In this document: in pieces, positions 1 to 5,584 of the stretch | How positions within the stretch are numbered: the first letter of the stretch is position 1 | How the letters are laid out: the number at the start of each line of letters is the position of its first letter | Assembly (NCBI GenBank): GCA_027002755.1 | Contig: JALWZI010000005.1 | Location: 1-9,260, forward strand | DNA: 9,260 bases | Source of the DNA: Campylobacteraceae bacterium | GTDB taxonomy: Bacteria; Campylobacterota; Campylobacteria; Campylobacterales; Sulfurovaceae | Direction of reading: 5' to 3' | Position numbers and translations under genes: made by a program | Notes under the pieces: model-generated | Told to the model about the DNA's origin: nothing | The model's input: the letters and a program-made list of their open reading frames with translations, nothing else | Databases searched by the model: none

Positions 1-11
1 CTGATCCCTCA

Positions 12-30
12 CCGGAGAGAGCTTCTCCGG
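12..30. other. GC-rich hairpin at the left edge
   Basis: A perfect inverted repeat: CCGGAGA (12-18), a five-base loop, then TCTCCGG (24-30). No T-run follows on either strand, so it does not look like a standard intrinsic terminator. It may lie in the 3' end of an upstream gene or be a weak transcript-end structure. No gene can be assigned in the first 134 bases. Confidence 0.4.
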
Positions 31-67
31 GACAACGCTTCCTGCACTTTCCCCCGTTTCCGATATG

Positions 68-90
68 CTGTGTGTAACTGTTTACACAGT
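68..90. promoter_or_regulatory. Palindromic operator candidate upstream of the response regulator
   Basis: TGTGTAA (71-77), spacer CTGT, TTACACA (82-88) is a perfect 18-base palindrome with 7-base arms. An overlapping dyad, ACTGT (77-81) with ACAGT (86-90), shares it. It sits 22 bases upstream of a TACAAT hexamer and 46 bases upstream of the regulator start, a usual place for a dimeric regulator. Its minus strand contains TTACACAC, nearly the same as the CTACACAC words in the control regions near 2085 and 3762. The binding protein is unknown; autoregulation by the adjacent OmpR-type protein is possible. Confidence 0.5.
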
Positions 91-110
91 CGCAGGCTAC
101 CATAGAGTGA

Positions 111-116
111 TACAAT
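111..116 (+). promoter_or_regulatory. Candidate -10 hexamer for the two-component operon
   Basis: TACAAT matches the sigma-70 -10 consensus at five of six positions and lies 18 bases before the start codon, leaving room for a short leader holding the GGGGTGG ribosome binding site. No good -35 box is found at 16-18 bases; TTTACA at 81-86 is too far (24-base spacer). The same TACAAT occurs before the multicopper oxidase gene (3817-3822). Confidence 0.4.
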
Positions 117-134
117 GCGGGAAAGGGGTGGAAG

Positions 135-800
135 ATGCGAAGAATACTGCTGCTCGAAGACGACATCATTCTCCAGGAGATCATTGAAGAGTTTCTGATC
201 GAACGCGGCTACCGGGTCAATTGCTACTACGATGGGGAGTCGGCGCTGGATGCGGCGATGAAAGAGCATTACGACATGCTTCTGCTGGATGTGAATGTCC
301 CCGAGATCGACGGCTTCGAGCTTCTGGAGTACCTTCGGGAGATCCGCAACCGCACCCCGGCGATCTTCATCACCTCACTGGGGGACCTGAAGAATCTGCG
401 CAAAGGCTTCGATCTGGGGGCGGAGGATTATCTGAAAAAGCCCTTCGATCTGGAGGAACTCGCGATTCGGATCGAGCACCATCTGCGTCAGGGGGGAGGG
501 GATATCCGGGAGTGCGGGCCCTTTACCTTCCAGCCGGAACGGCATCTGCTGCTGGGGCCGGAGGGGGAGCGGATCCCGCTCAAGGCCAAAGAGTCCATGA
601 TCCTGGGCTATCTGCTCAGCCGCCGGGGGGAGGTGGTCTCCTTCGACGAACTGATCGCCAACCTCTGGGACGAAGAGCAGACTCCCACCTACGCCACCAT
701 CCGCACCTACATCAAAAACCTCCGCAAAATCCTGGGGCACGAAATGATCGAAAACGTCAAAGGGGAGGGGTATCGCATTGACGCGTCTGAGCGGATATGA
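135..800 (+). CDS. OmpR/PhoB-family response regulator
   Basis: This 221-residue cytoplasmic transcription regulator is the output half of a two-component system. The N-terminal receiver domain (about 1-118) shows the full phospho-site: acidic pair D9/D10, phospho-acceptor D52 in LLLDVNVPE, T80 and K102 in DYLKKPF. The C-terminal winged-helix domain (about 125-217) ends in the typical TYIKNLRKIL and ENVKGEGYRI stretches of the Trans_reg_C family. Length and domain order are normal for the family. The ATG at 135 follows a GGGGTGG ribosome binding site. The kinase gene starts inside its last codons, so the pair is co-transcribed and probably translationally coupled. Its position at the head of a copper/cytochrome locus suggests it controls the genes downstream, as CopR/CusR/CrdR-type regulators do. 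That target set is inferred from context; the sequence alone does not separate metal regulators from other OmpR-family members. Confidence 0.95.
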   Translation: MRRILLLEDDIILQEIIEEFLIERGYRVNCYYDGESALDAAMKEHYDMLLLDVNVPEIDGFELLEYLREIRNRTPAIFITSLGDLKNLRKGFDLGAEDYLKKPFDLEELAIRIEHHLRQGGGDIRECGPFTFQPERHLLLGPEGERIPLKAKESMILGYLLSRRGEVVSFDELIANLWDEEQTPTYATIRTYIKNLRKILGHEMIENVKGEGYRIDASERI

Positions 801-1992
801 GAAGCGTTCGCTTCTGCGTTTTCTGAGCCTCTATCTGGGGTCGGTCTTCGTGCTGCTGGCGATTATCGGCTGGCTATTTTTCGAGCACAACGCCGCGATG
901 ATGAAGAGCGCCATGAAGTTCGAGATGCTCTCAGAAGCCCATCGGATCGAGTCGCGTCTGACCCAGGCACTGATGCAGCAGCCAGTGATGGATCGGGAGG
1001 ATCTGACCGACGTGCTCAAAGGGATCCGAAGCCGCCGGTTCAAGGTGGGCTACTACGATGCCGATCATCGTCCCCTCTACAGCGAAATCAGCGGGATCCC
1101 CGGATTCGAGAAGCCCTTCTATGCCGGGAAACGGAGCTGCTACAGCATGATCAAATGCCCGTTGGGCAAAGAGGGCGTCGCCTACATCGCGCTGCAGGAG
1201 ACCAAGCTCAAGGGGATGATCCGGGCCCTGCGGTGGAAGATCATCGGCTACCTGGTCCTCTCCTTTCTCTTCATGTCGGTGGTGGGGTATTTCCTGGCAC
1301 GCCTGTTCATGCGCCCGATCCGGGAGAAGATCGAGGCACTCGACCGCTTCATCGAAGAGACCACCCACGAGCTCAATACCCCCGTCTCGGCGATTCTGAT
1401 GACGATCCGGCAGCTCAAAGGGGTCGAGGAGAAAAAGCTGCGGCGTCTGAAAGCCAGTGCTCAGCGTCTGAGTACCATGTATGACAGTCTCGCCTACGGT
1501 TTGGGCCGGGAAGTAGAGGAAGCACGAAGCGAAGCGCTGGACCTGGCCGAGATCTGTGCCGAGCGCTGTGACGCCATGGAGCCGCTGGCCCAGAGCAAGC
1601 GGATCGCCTTCGATATCCGGCTGGAGCCCTGCCGCATCTGGATGAACCGGGAGGAGCTGCGACGCCTCATCGACAACGTCCTCTCCAATGCCATCAAATA
1701 CAGTGATCCGGGTGGGGAGGTGACCGTCACCCTGGAGCGGTGCCGTCTGAGTGTGGCCGACCGGGGAATCGGCATGAGCCCTGACGAGCGCCGGGAGATC
1801 TTCAAACGCTATACCCGGGCCAACAAAGAGCGGGGCGGCTTCGGGATCGGATTGAGCATCGTCGCCCAGATCTGCCGGGATCACGGTATCGGCCTGGAGG
1901 TGGAGTCTGCCAAAGGGGAGGGGAGCCGCTTCGTCTTCGATTTCCGGCCGCTGAGGGAAAAAGGCGGTGCCGGCGCTCCTGCCAATCAATGA
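778..1992 (+). CDS. Membrane-bound sensor histidine kinase
   Basis: A 404-residue kinase partnering the regulator just upstream. The order is: TM helix (about 13-34), periplasmic sensor segment (about 36-150), second TM helix (about 153-177), phospho-acceptor H197 in THELNTP, and an ATPase domain with N box (N300 and N304 in DNVLSNAIKYSD), G1 box (D328, DRGIGM) and G2 box (GGFGIGLS, 353-360). Only about 20 residues separate the second TM helix from the H box, so there is no HAMP domain. The sensor segment carries a C-x5-C pair (C121, C127), which could bind metal or form a disulfide. The start is taken as TTG at 778 because GGAGGGG lies seven bases upstream and no in-frame ATG precedes the first TM helix; this gives a 23-base overlap with the regulator gene. 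The ATG at 797 is out of frame. The ligand is not known; copper is a contextual guess. Confidence 0.93.
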   Translation: MTRLSGYEKRSLLRFLSLYLGSVFVLLAIIGWLFFEHNAAMMKSAMKFEMLSEAHRIESRLTQALMQQPVMDREDLTDVLKGIRSRRFKVGYYDADHRPLYSEISGIPGFEKPFYAGKRSCYSMIKCPLGKEGVAYIALQETKLKGMIRALRWKIIGYLVLSFLFMSVVGYFLARLFMRPIREKIEALDRFIEETTHELNTPVSAILMTIRQLKGVEEKKLRRLKASAQRLSTMYDSLAYGLGREVEEARSEALDLAEICAERCDAMEPLAQSKRIAFDIRLEPCRIWMNREELRRLIDNVLSNAIKYSDPGGEVTVTLERCRLSVADRGIGMSPDERREIFKRYTRANKERGGFGIGLSIVAQICRDHGIGLEVESAKGEGSRFVFDFRPLREKGGAGAPANQ

Positions 1993-2012
1993 TTTTCTCT
2001 TTTGCTTCACGT

Positions 2013-2115
2013 GCAGTCAAATTTTTCAAAAATACCCTCAAATGACTACGACGAATGACCTCAAATAACCTTTAATGACTACTACACACGTATTGCATAC
2101 CGATCCGATTAGAAT
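2013..2115 (+). promoter_or_regulatory. Repeat-bearing control region upstream of the P460 gene
   Basis: This A+T-rich gap holds three related words on the plus strand: CCTCAAATGAC (2036-2046), CCTCAAATAAC (2059-2069) and CCTTTAATGAC (2069-2079). Their starts are 23 and 10 bases apart, close to two helical turns and one. AATGACTAC is repeated exactly at 2041-2049 and 2074-2082. Further on come CTACACAC (2082-2089) and a possible -10, TAGAAT (2110-2115), with no good -35 box, as expected of an activator-dependent promoter. Direct repeats about 10-11 bases apart are the usual target of OmpR-family dimers, so the regulator encoded at 135-800 is the first candidate to bind here. Binding is inferred. 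Confidence 0.5.
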
Positions 2116-2142
2116 GGGAAAGTCTATTCGAAAGGAGACGAA

Positions 2143-2889
2143 ATGAAAACAGCAAAATGGATACTCGTCGTATTGGTCGCGACAGGTTTGGGAACATTGG
2201 CAGCCGAGGAGGCCGATCCCTGCGGGATGGGTCAGAAAGGGGAAGCACACAAGGCAAAATCGGGGATGATGTCCCCGTCCGATACGATGAAAGCTCCGGA
2301 GAAAATGGGGCAAGGAATGATGAAACCTTCGGCTTCGATGGAAAAAGGGGCGATGCAAAAGGGGATGATGAAACCTCCCTTCGGCAATCCCGAGGATGTT
2401 GCCTATGCCAAAAAACTCTGGACCAAGCTGCATACGGCGGGCTATGACCGGGTCCACGGACACCTCTACGTGGGTGGTCCTCCGCACGGCAAGGTACGGG
2501 AAGTGAGCGAAGGAGTCATCGACGGTCATCTGGTCATCGTCAAGACCAATTACCGGGGCAAGGATGTGACGGTCGAGAAGGCCGCAGCCAATCCGAAAAA
2601 ATATCTGAAGTCGGTGACGGTGATGGCCAAACGCCCAGGCTATGACCCGGAGGATAAAGATTGGTTCTGGATCAAGTACGCTCCCGACGGTTCGGTCATG
2701 AGCAATCCCAAAGGGATGAAACTGGCAGGAAGAGTCGCCAAAGGCAAGCCCGTCGGCTGTATCTCCTGCCACCAGTCGGCTTCGGGCAACGACTTCGTCT
2801 TCTCCCACAACAAAACGGTCAATGCCGAGGTGACGTGGATCGGGGATGCGACGCTGAAGTCCAAATTTTTCGATCTGACAAACCCGTAG
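2143..2889 (+). CDS. Cytochrome P460-family haem protein with methionine-rich linker
   Basis: A 248-residue exported protein. Residues 1-20 form a Sec-type signal peptide, followed by a linker (about 25-80) with eleven methionines between 29 and 76, several as MM pairs, plus C27 and H36. The C-terminal domain (about 85-248) matches the cytochrome P460 family: VIVKTNY with K134, SVTVMAKRPGYDPEDKDWFW, KYAPDG, then the haem c site CISCH (C206, C209, H210) and NDFVFSH. Known P460 proteins carry a haem c cross-linked to a lysine and oxidise hydroxylamine or handle NO; related cytochromes c'-beta only bind NO. K134 is my candidate cross-link residue. The Met-rich linker is not part of the usual family domain and resembles periplasmic Cu(I)-binding stretches. 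The ATG at 2143 follows AAAGGAG at 2131-2137. The next cytochrome gene starts 10 bases after the stop. Substrate and any copper role are inferred. Confidence 0.85.
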   Translation: MKTAKWILVVLVATGLGTLAAEEADPCGMGQKGEAHKAKSGMMSPSDTMKAPEKMGQGMMKPSASMEKGAMQKGMMKPPFGNPEDVAYAKKLWTKLHTAGYDRVHGHLYVGGPPHGKVREVSEGVIDGHLVIVKTNYRGKDVTVEKAAANPKKYLKSVTVMAKRPGYDPEDKDWFWIKYAPDGSVMSNPKGMKLAGRVAKGKPVGCISCHQSASGNDFVFSHNKTVNAEVTWIGDATLKSKFFDLTNP

Positions 2890-2899
2890 GAGTACAACG

Positions 2900-3328
2900 A
2901 TGAAAATGTCGCAGATCGTTCTGACCGGAGTGTTGTTCTTCGGCACTACGGGTACCTGGGCCACCGGGATGGATGCCCGTCAGGAGGTCTCTCTTCCGGC
3001 GACGCTGAAAACCCACATGCTTCACAATATGCGCGATCATCTCCTGGCGCTGCACGAGATCCTGGATGCCCTGGGACGGGATGACAGCGACAAAGCGGCC
3101 CAAATCGCCGAATCGCGACTGGGGATGTCCTCGCTGGCTCTGCACGGAGCAAACAGGGCAGGCCCCTACATGCCTCCGGCGATGCGCAAAGCCGGGATGA
3201 GCCTCCATCACGCCGCCAGCCGCTTCGCCCTGGCGGTGCAGGAGGAGGATTCCCAAAAGACCTACAAGGCCCTCAGCCAAATCACCGCCTCCTGCATCAC
3301 CTGCCACGCGCAGTTCAGGCTGCGCTGA
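2900..3328 (+). CDS. Cytochrome c'-like (class II) periplasmic cytochrome
   Basis: A 142-residue protein with an N-terminal signal peptide (about 1-22) and a mostly helical mature part. It ends in the C-terminal haem site CITCHAQFRLR (C132, C135, H136), the CxxCHxxFR ending typical of class II cytochromes c such as c' and c556. Earlier helices contain the His/Met-rich stretch LKTHMLHNMRDHLLALHEI, where a sixth haem ligand might lie. Cytochromes c' bind NO and protect against nitrosative stress, while c556 proteins transfer electrons; sequence alone does not decide. ATG at 2900 has GGAG seven bases upstream; a second ATG two codons later is possible. It lies 10 bases after the P460 gene, forming a two-gene unit whose shared theme could be NO or hydroxylamine handling. 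Confidence 0.8.
   Translation: MKMSQIVLTGVLFFGTTGTWATGMDARQEVSLPATLKTHMLHNMRDHLLALHEILDALGRDDSDKAAQIAESRLGMSSLALHGANRAGPYMPPAMRKAGMSLHHAASRFALAVQEEDSQKTYKALSQITASCITCHAQFRLR
3308..3325. other. Short hairpin at a convergent gene junction
   Basis: GCGCAG (3308-3313), a six-base loop, then CTGCGC (3320-3325). It lies just before the cytochrome c' stop and 14 bases from the stop of the convergent DUF302 gene. There is no T-run on either side, so it is a weak terminator candidate at best. Confidence 0.25.
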
Positions 3329-3338
3329 CTCAGGCGTA

Positions 3339-3725
3339 TCACTCTTCCCAACTTTTCATCAAGCCTTTGAGCCGCTCGAAGAGGGTGGTGAAATGCTCCT
3401 GCAAGGTCGACTCTACCTCCACCGAGGCCAAAATGTCTTCGAACCCGATGGTGGCCAGGATTGTCCGGTCCCCTTCCCGGTAGATCGAAAGACGACAGGG
3501 AAGATAGACGGAGATCTCCGGGAGTTCGCTCAAGGCCTGCTGGGCGCCGGCGGGATTGCAGAGTTCGTAGACCGTGATCTCCCGTTCGATGGGAAATCCC
3601 TTGCTCTCCAGGATCTCTTTGAAATCGTAGGAGCCTAAAACGCCGAAGCCGAAGCTCTTCGCCCGTTCGGCAAGCTGGGACTCGATCTCGCTTTTCGTTT
3701 TCGTACTTGTGACTCGATAGATCAT
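3339..3725 (-). CDS. DUF302-domain protein
   Basis: A 128-residue protein without signal peptide or TM segment, so probably cytoplasmic. It matches the DUF302 pattern nearly end to end: an N-terminal SFGFGVLGSYDFKEIL region (about 24-40), ELCNPAGA with C56, and VYLPCRLSIY with C77. The two conserved cysteines are kept. The biochemical role of DUF302 is not established; the proteins often sit near redox and sulfur or metal genes. The start is placed at the ATG read from 3725 because AAGGAA lies just upstream; an earlier frame extension to 3812 would consume the divergent control region and lacks a good ribosome binding site. It is the only minus-strand gene: convergent with cytochrome c' (10 bases between stops) and divergent from the multicopper oxidase gene. 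Confidence 0.85.
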   Translation of the reverse strand: MIYRVTSTKTKSEIESQLAERAKSFGFGVLGSYDFKEILESKGFPIEREITVYELCNPAGAQQALSELPEISVYLPCRLSIYREGDRTILATIGFEDILASVEVESTLQEHFTTLFERLKGLMKSWEE

Positions 3726-3752
3726 CTTTATTCCTTTTTTTGAAAGTTTATC

Positions 3753-3822
3753 GCAATGGTGTGTAGCGTTTCTGCAGGAAGTATTGCACTGCACGCAGAG
3801 TGCACACCGCACACCCTACAAT
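3753..3822. promoter_or_regulatory. Divergent control region between DUF302 and the oxidase operon
   Basis: Three elements can be seen. On the minus strand, CTACACACCATTGC (3766 down to 3753) nearly repeats CTACACACGTATTGC before the P460 gene (2082-2096). TGCACT (3785-3790) and AGTGCA (3799-3804) form a 6-base-arm dyad with an 8-base spacer. GCACACC is repeated in tandem at 3802-3808 and 3809-3815. TACAAT at 3817-3822 is a good -10 for the oxidase gene, 30 bases from its start codon. No recognisable -35 box stands 16-20 bases upstream, so a MerR/CueR-type long-spacer promoter is not supported. An activator using the dyad or the CTACACAC word is more plausible. Confidence 0.5.
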
Positions 3823-3852
3823 GAAAAAGAATCTAACCAAAGGATCAAGAGA

Positions 3853-5334
3853 ATGAAAACCGATCGGCGAAACTTCCTCCGAATCGCACTGGGGATCTCC
3901 GGGGTGACAGCCGCCGCCCTTTTGGCAAAGGGAATGATGGGAGGCCGGATGGGAATGCAGGGAGGCGGCCAGGCAGTGAAGGAGCAGGAGAACCGATTTT
4001 TCAATCCTCTGAGAATCCCTCCCGAAATCAAAGGGGAGTTGAAAAACGGGATCCGCCATTACGACCTGACCCTCCAGAGCGGAATCAGCGAATTTTTTCC
4101 CGGCATCAAGACCCCGACCTGGGGGATCAACGGCCATTATCTCGGGCCGACGATCCGTCTGAAACGTGGAGAGGAAGTGGCACTGCGCTGGTTGAATCGA
4201 TTGCCCGAGAGTACCACGATGCACGGCCACGGGATGCATCTGCCCGCCGTGATGGACGGCAACATCCATCAGGTCATCGAACCGGGCCGAAGCTGGGTCG
4301 CCCGTTACCGGGTCGATCAAAAGGCCTGCACCAACTGGTATCACCCCCATATCATGGACCGGACGGCTCAGCACGTGATGTTGGGGCTCGGCGGGATGAT
4401 CTTCATCGACGACGAGGAGAGTGCGGCGCTCCCCCTCCCCAAACGCTATGGCATCGACGACATCCCTGTGGTGGTGCAGGATCGGCTCTTTACCAAAGAG
4501 GGATATTTCGCCTATCCGCAGAACATGATGACGGTGATGCACGGATTTTCGGGTGACACGCTGCTGATCAACGGAACGATCGCCCCCTATTTCGAAGCGG
4601 AGGAGGGCTTGCTGCGGCTCCGGCTGCTGAACGCCTCCAATGCCCGGATCTATCGGTTTGCCCTGGGAGACGGCCGGCCGATGCATCTGATCGCGGGGGA
4701 CAATTCGTTCCTCGAACGGCCGGAGAAGGTGGATGAGGTCCTCCTCTCCCCGGCGGAGCGGGCCGAGGTGGTCCTGGATCTGAAGGGGATGTCCGGCCGG
4801 GATCTGTTCCTGGTGGACCGTGAAAGCGGAGCGGGGGTTCTGCGGATCCGAGTCGGCAAAGCAGCGACGGCACGCTCCGAGATCCCCAAGCGTCTGACCC
4901 GTCTGGAGAGTTTGGAAAAAGTTCGGCCTACCGGCAGCCGAAGCTTCGACCTGGAGGCCCGGGGACCCGGCCGGCTGGTGATCAACGGCAAGGCGATGGA
5001 TCCGCAGCGCATCGACGAGAAAGTGCCGCTGGGGGCCTATGAGATCTGGACCGTCCGCAATGTGGGAATGGGGATGGGGCGCATGATGGGGATGAATCAC
5101 AACTTCCACATGCACGCCACCCATTTCAGGATTCTGGAGCGTAACGGCAGCGTTTCCGGGGTACGGCCCTGGGAACGGGGCTACAAAGATACGGTCTTCC
5201 TGGCCCCGGGGGATGAGGCGAAGCTGCTGGTACGCCATACCGACTATGCCGACGCCAAGGTGCCCTACATGTACCACTGCCATATCCTGGAACATGAGGA
5301 TGCGGGGATGATGGGACAGTTCGTCGTCGTTTGA
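3853..5334 (+). CDS. Tat-exported multicopper oxidase, CueO/CopA-like
   Basis: A 493-residue periplasmic oxidase, probably oxidising Cu(I) to Cu(II) with O2. It begins with a twin-arginine signal (DRRNFLRIA, then a hydrophobic stretch to about 26). All four copper-binding segments are present: HGHG (H124, H126), HPH (H164, H166), HNFHMH (H416, H419, H421) and YHCHILEHEDAGMM (H475, C476, H477, H481, M486). By family analogy the type 1 site is H416, C476, H481, M486, and the trinuclear cluster uses the remaining histidines. The first motif has Gly where HWHG is usual. Methionines cluster after the signal (28-35) and before the third motif (406-414), suiting a cuprous oxidase. The ATG at 3853 follows AAAGGA and places RR at the correct position; an earlier TTG at 3784 would put 23 extra residues ahead of the Tat signal. 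It heads a block with the SHOCT and ATPase genes. The family call is firm; the Cu(I) substrate is inferred from context. Confidence 0.93.
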   Translation: MKTDRRNFLRIALGISGVTAAALLAKGMMGGRMGMQGGGQAVKEQENRFFNPLRIPPEIKGELKNGIRHYDLTLQSGISEFFPGIKTPTWGINGHYLGPTIRLKRGEEVALRWLNRLPESTTMHGHGMHLPAVMDGNIHQVIEPGRSWVARYRVDQKACTNWYHPHIMDRTAQHVMLGLGGMIFIDDEESAALPLPKRYGIDDIPVVVQDRLFTKEGYFAYPQNMMTVMHGFSGDTLLINGTIAPYFEAEEGLLRLRLLNASNARIYRFALGDGRPMHLIAGDNSFLERPEKVDEVLLSPAERAEVVLDLKGMSGRDLFLVDRESGAGVLRIRVGKAATARSEIPKRLTRLESLEKVRPTGSRSFDLEARGPGRLVINGKAMDPQRIDEKVPLGAYEIWTVRNVGMGMGRMMGMNHNFHMHATHFRILERNGSVSGVRPWERGYKDTVFLAPGDEAKLLVRHTDYADAKVPYMYHCHILEHEDAGMMGQFVVV

Positions 5335-5362
5335 CGTGAATCGAGAGGGAAAGGAGGAACCC

Positions 5363-5584
5363 ATGATGCACTATGGACCGATCTTTGGCATGGGATGGGG
5401 ATGGATCGTCCCGCTGCTGGTTGTGGCGGGGTTGATCTATCTCTTCACGAGAGGAGCTTCCCGGCGATCTGCCGACGGGGCACGCCGGATCCTGGACGAG
5501 CGTTTCGTCCGGGGAGAGATCGACGAAGCGGAGTATCGAAAACGGATCAGGATCCTGAAAGGAGACAACGATGCATCCCCATAA
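5363..5584 (+). CDS. Small SHOCT-domain membrane protein
   Basis: A 73-residue protein with one N-terminal TM helix (about 10-31, MGWGWIVPLLVVAGLIYLF) and a C-terminal SHOCT domain (about 42-66, ARRILDERFVRGEIDEAEY). SHOCT (short C-terminal) domains are oligomerisation or interaction modules of uncertain function, and proteins of this type are often found in copper-resistance clusters. The start is the ATG at 5363, five bases after AAGGAGG; the next codon is also ATG and equally possible. A GTG at 5336 is less likely because the strong ribosome binding site lies downstream of it. The gene begins 28 bases after the oxidase stop and overlaps the ATPase start by 14 bases, implying co-translation. 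A membrane helper of the pump or oxidase is a guess. Confidence 0.82.
   Translation: MMHYGPIFGMGWGWIVPLLVVAGLIYLFTRGASRRSADGARRILDERFVRGEIDEAEYRKRIRILKGDNDASP

Noticed and set aside
931..2010. A 359-codon minus-strand frame opposite the histidine kinase
   Set aside because: It is antisense to clear kinase motifs, and its composition is that of a shadow frame with no family resemblance.
2038..2964. A 308-codon minus-strand frame opposite the P460 gene
   Set aside because: The plus-strand frame has a signal peptide, P460 domain and haem site; the minus frame would also cover the control region.
3726..3812. Cysteine-rich N-terminal extension of the DUF302 protein
   Set aside because: The extension has no good ribosome binding site and overlaps the divergent promoter region; the internal ATG at 3725 is preceded by AAGGAA.
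3784..3822. CueR/MerR-type promoter with a 19-20 base spacer
   Set aside because: TTGCAC (3784) to TACAAT (3817) leaves a 27-base spacer, too long for MerR-family promoters.
3784..3852. Earlier TTG start for the oxidase, adding 23 residues
   Set aside because: It would place the extra residues ahead of the Tat signal and start upstream of the probable -10 box; the ATG at 3853 has its own ribosome binding site.
3748..5364. A 538-codon open frame on the minus strand opposite the oxidase gene
   Set aside because: It lies antisense to a gene with all four copper motifs, and its translation is rich in His, Pro and Arg with no recognisable domain. High G+C content makes such antisense frames long by chance.
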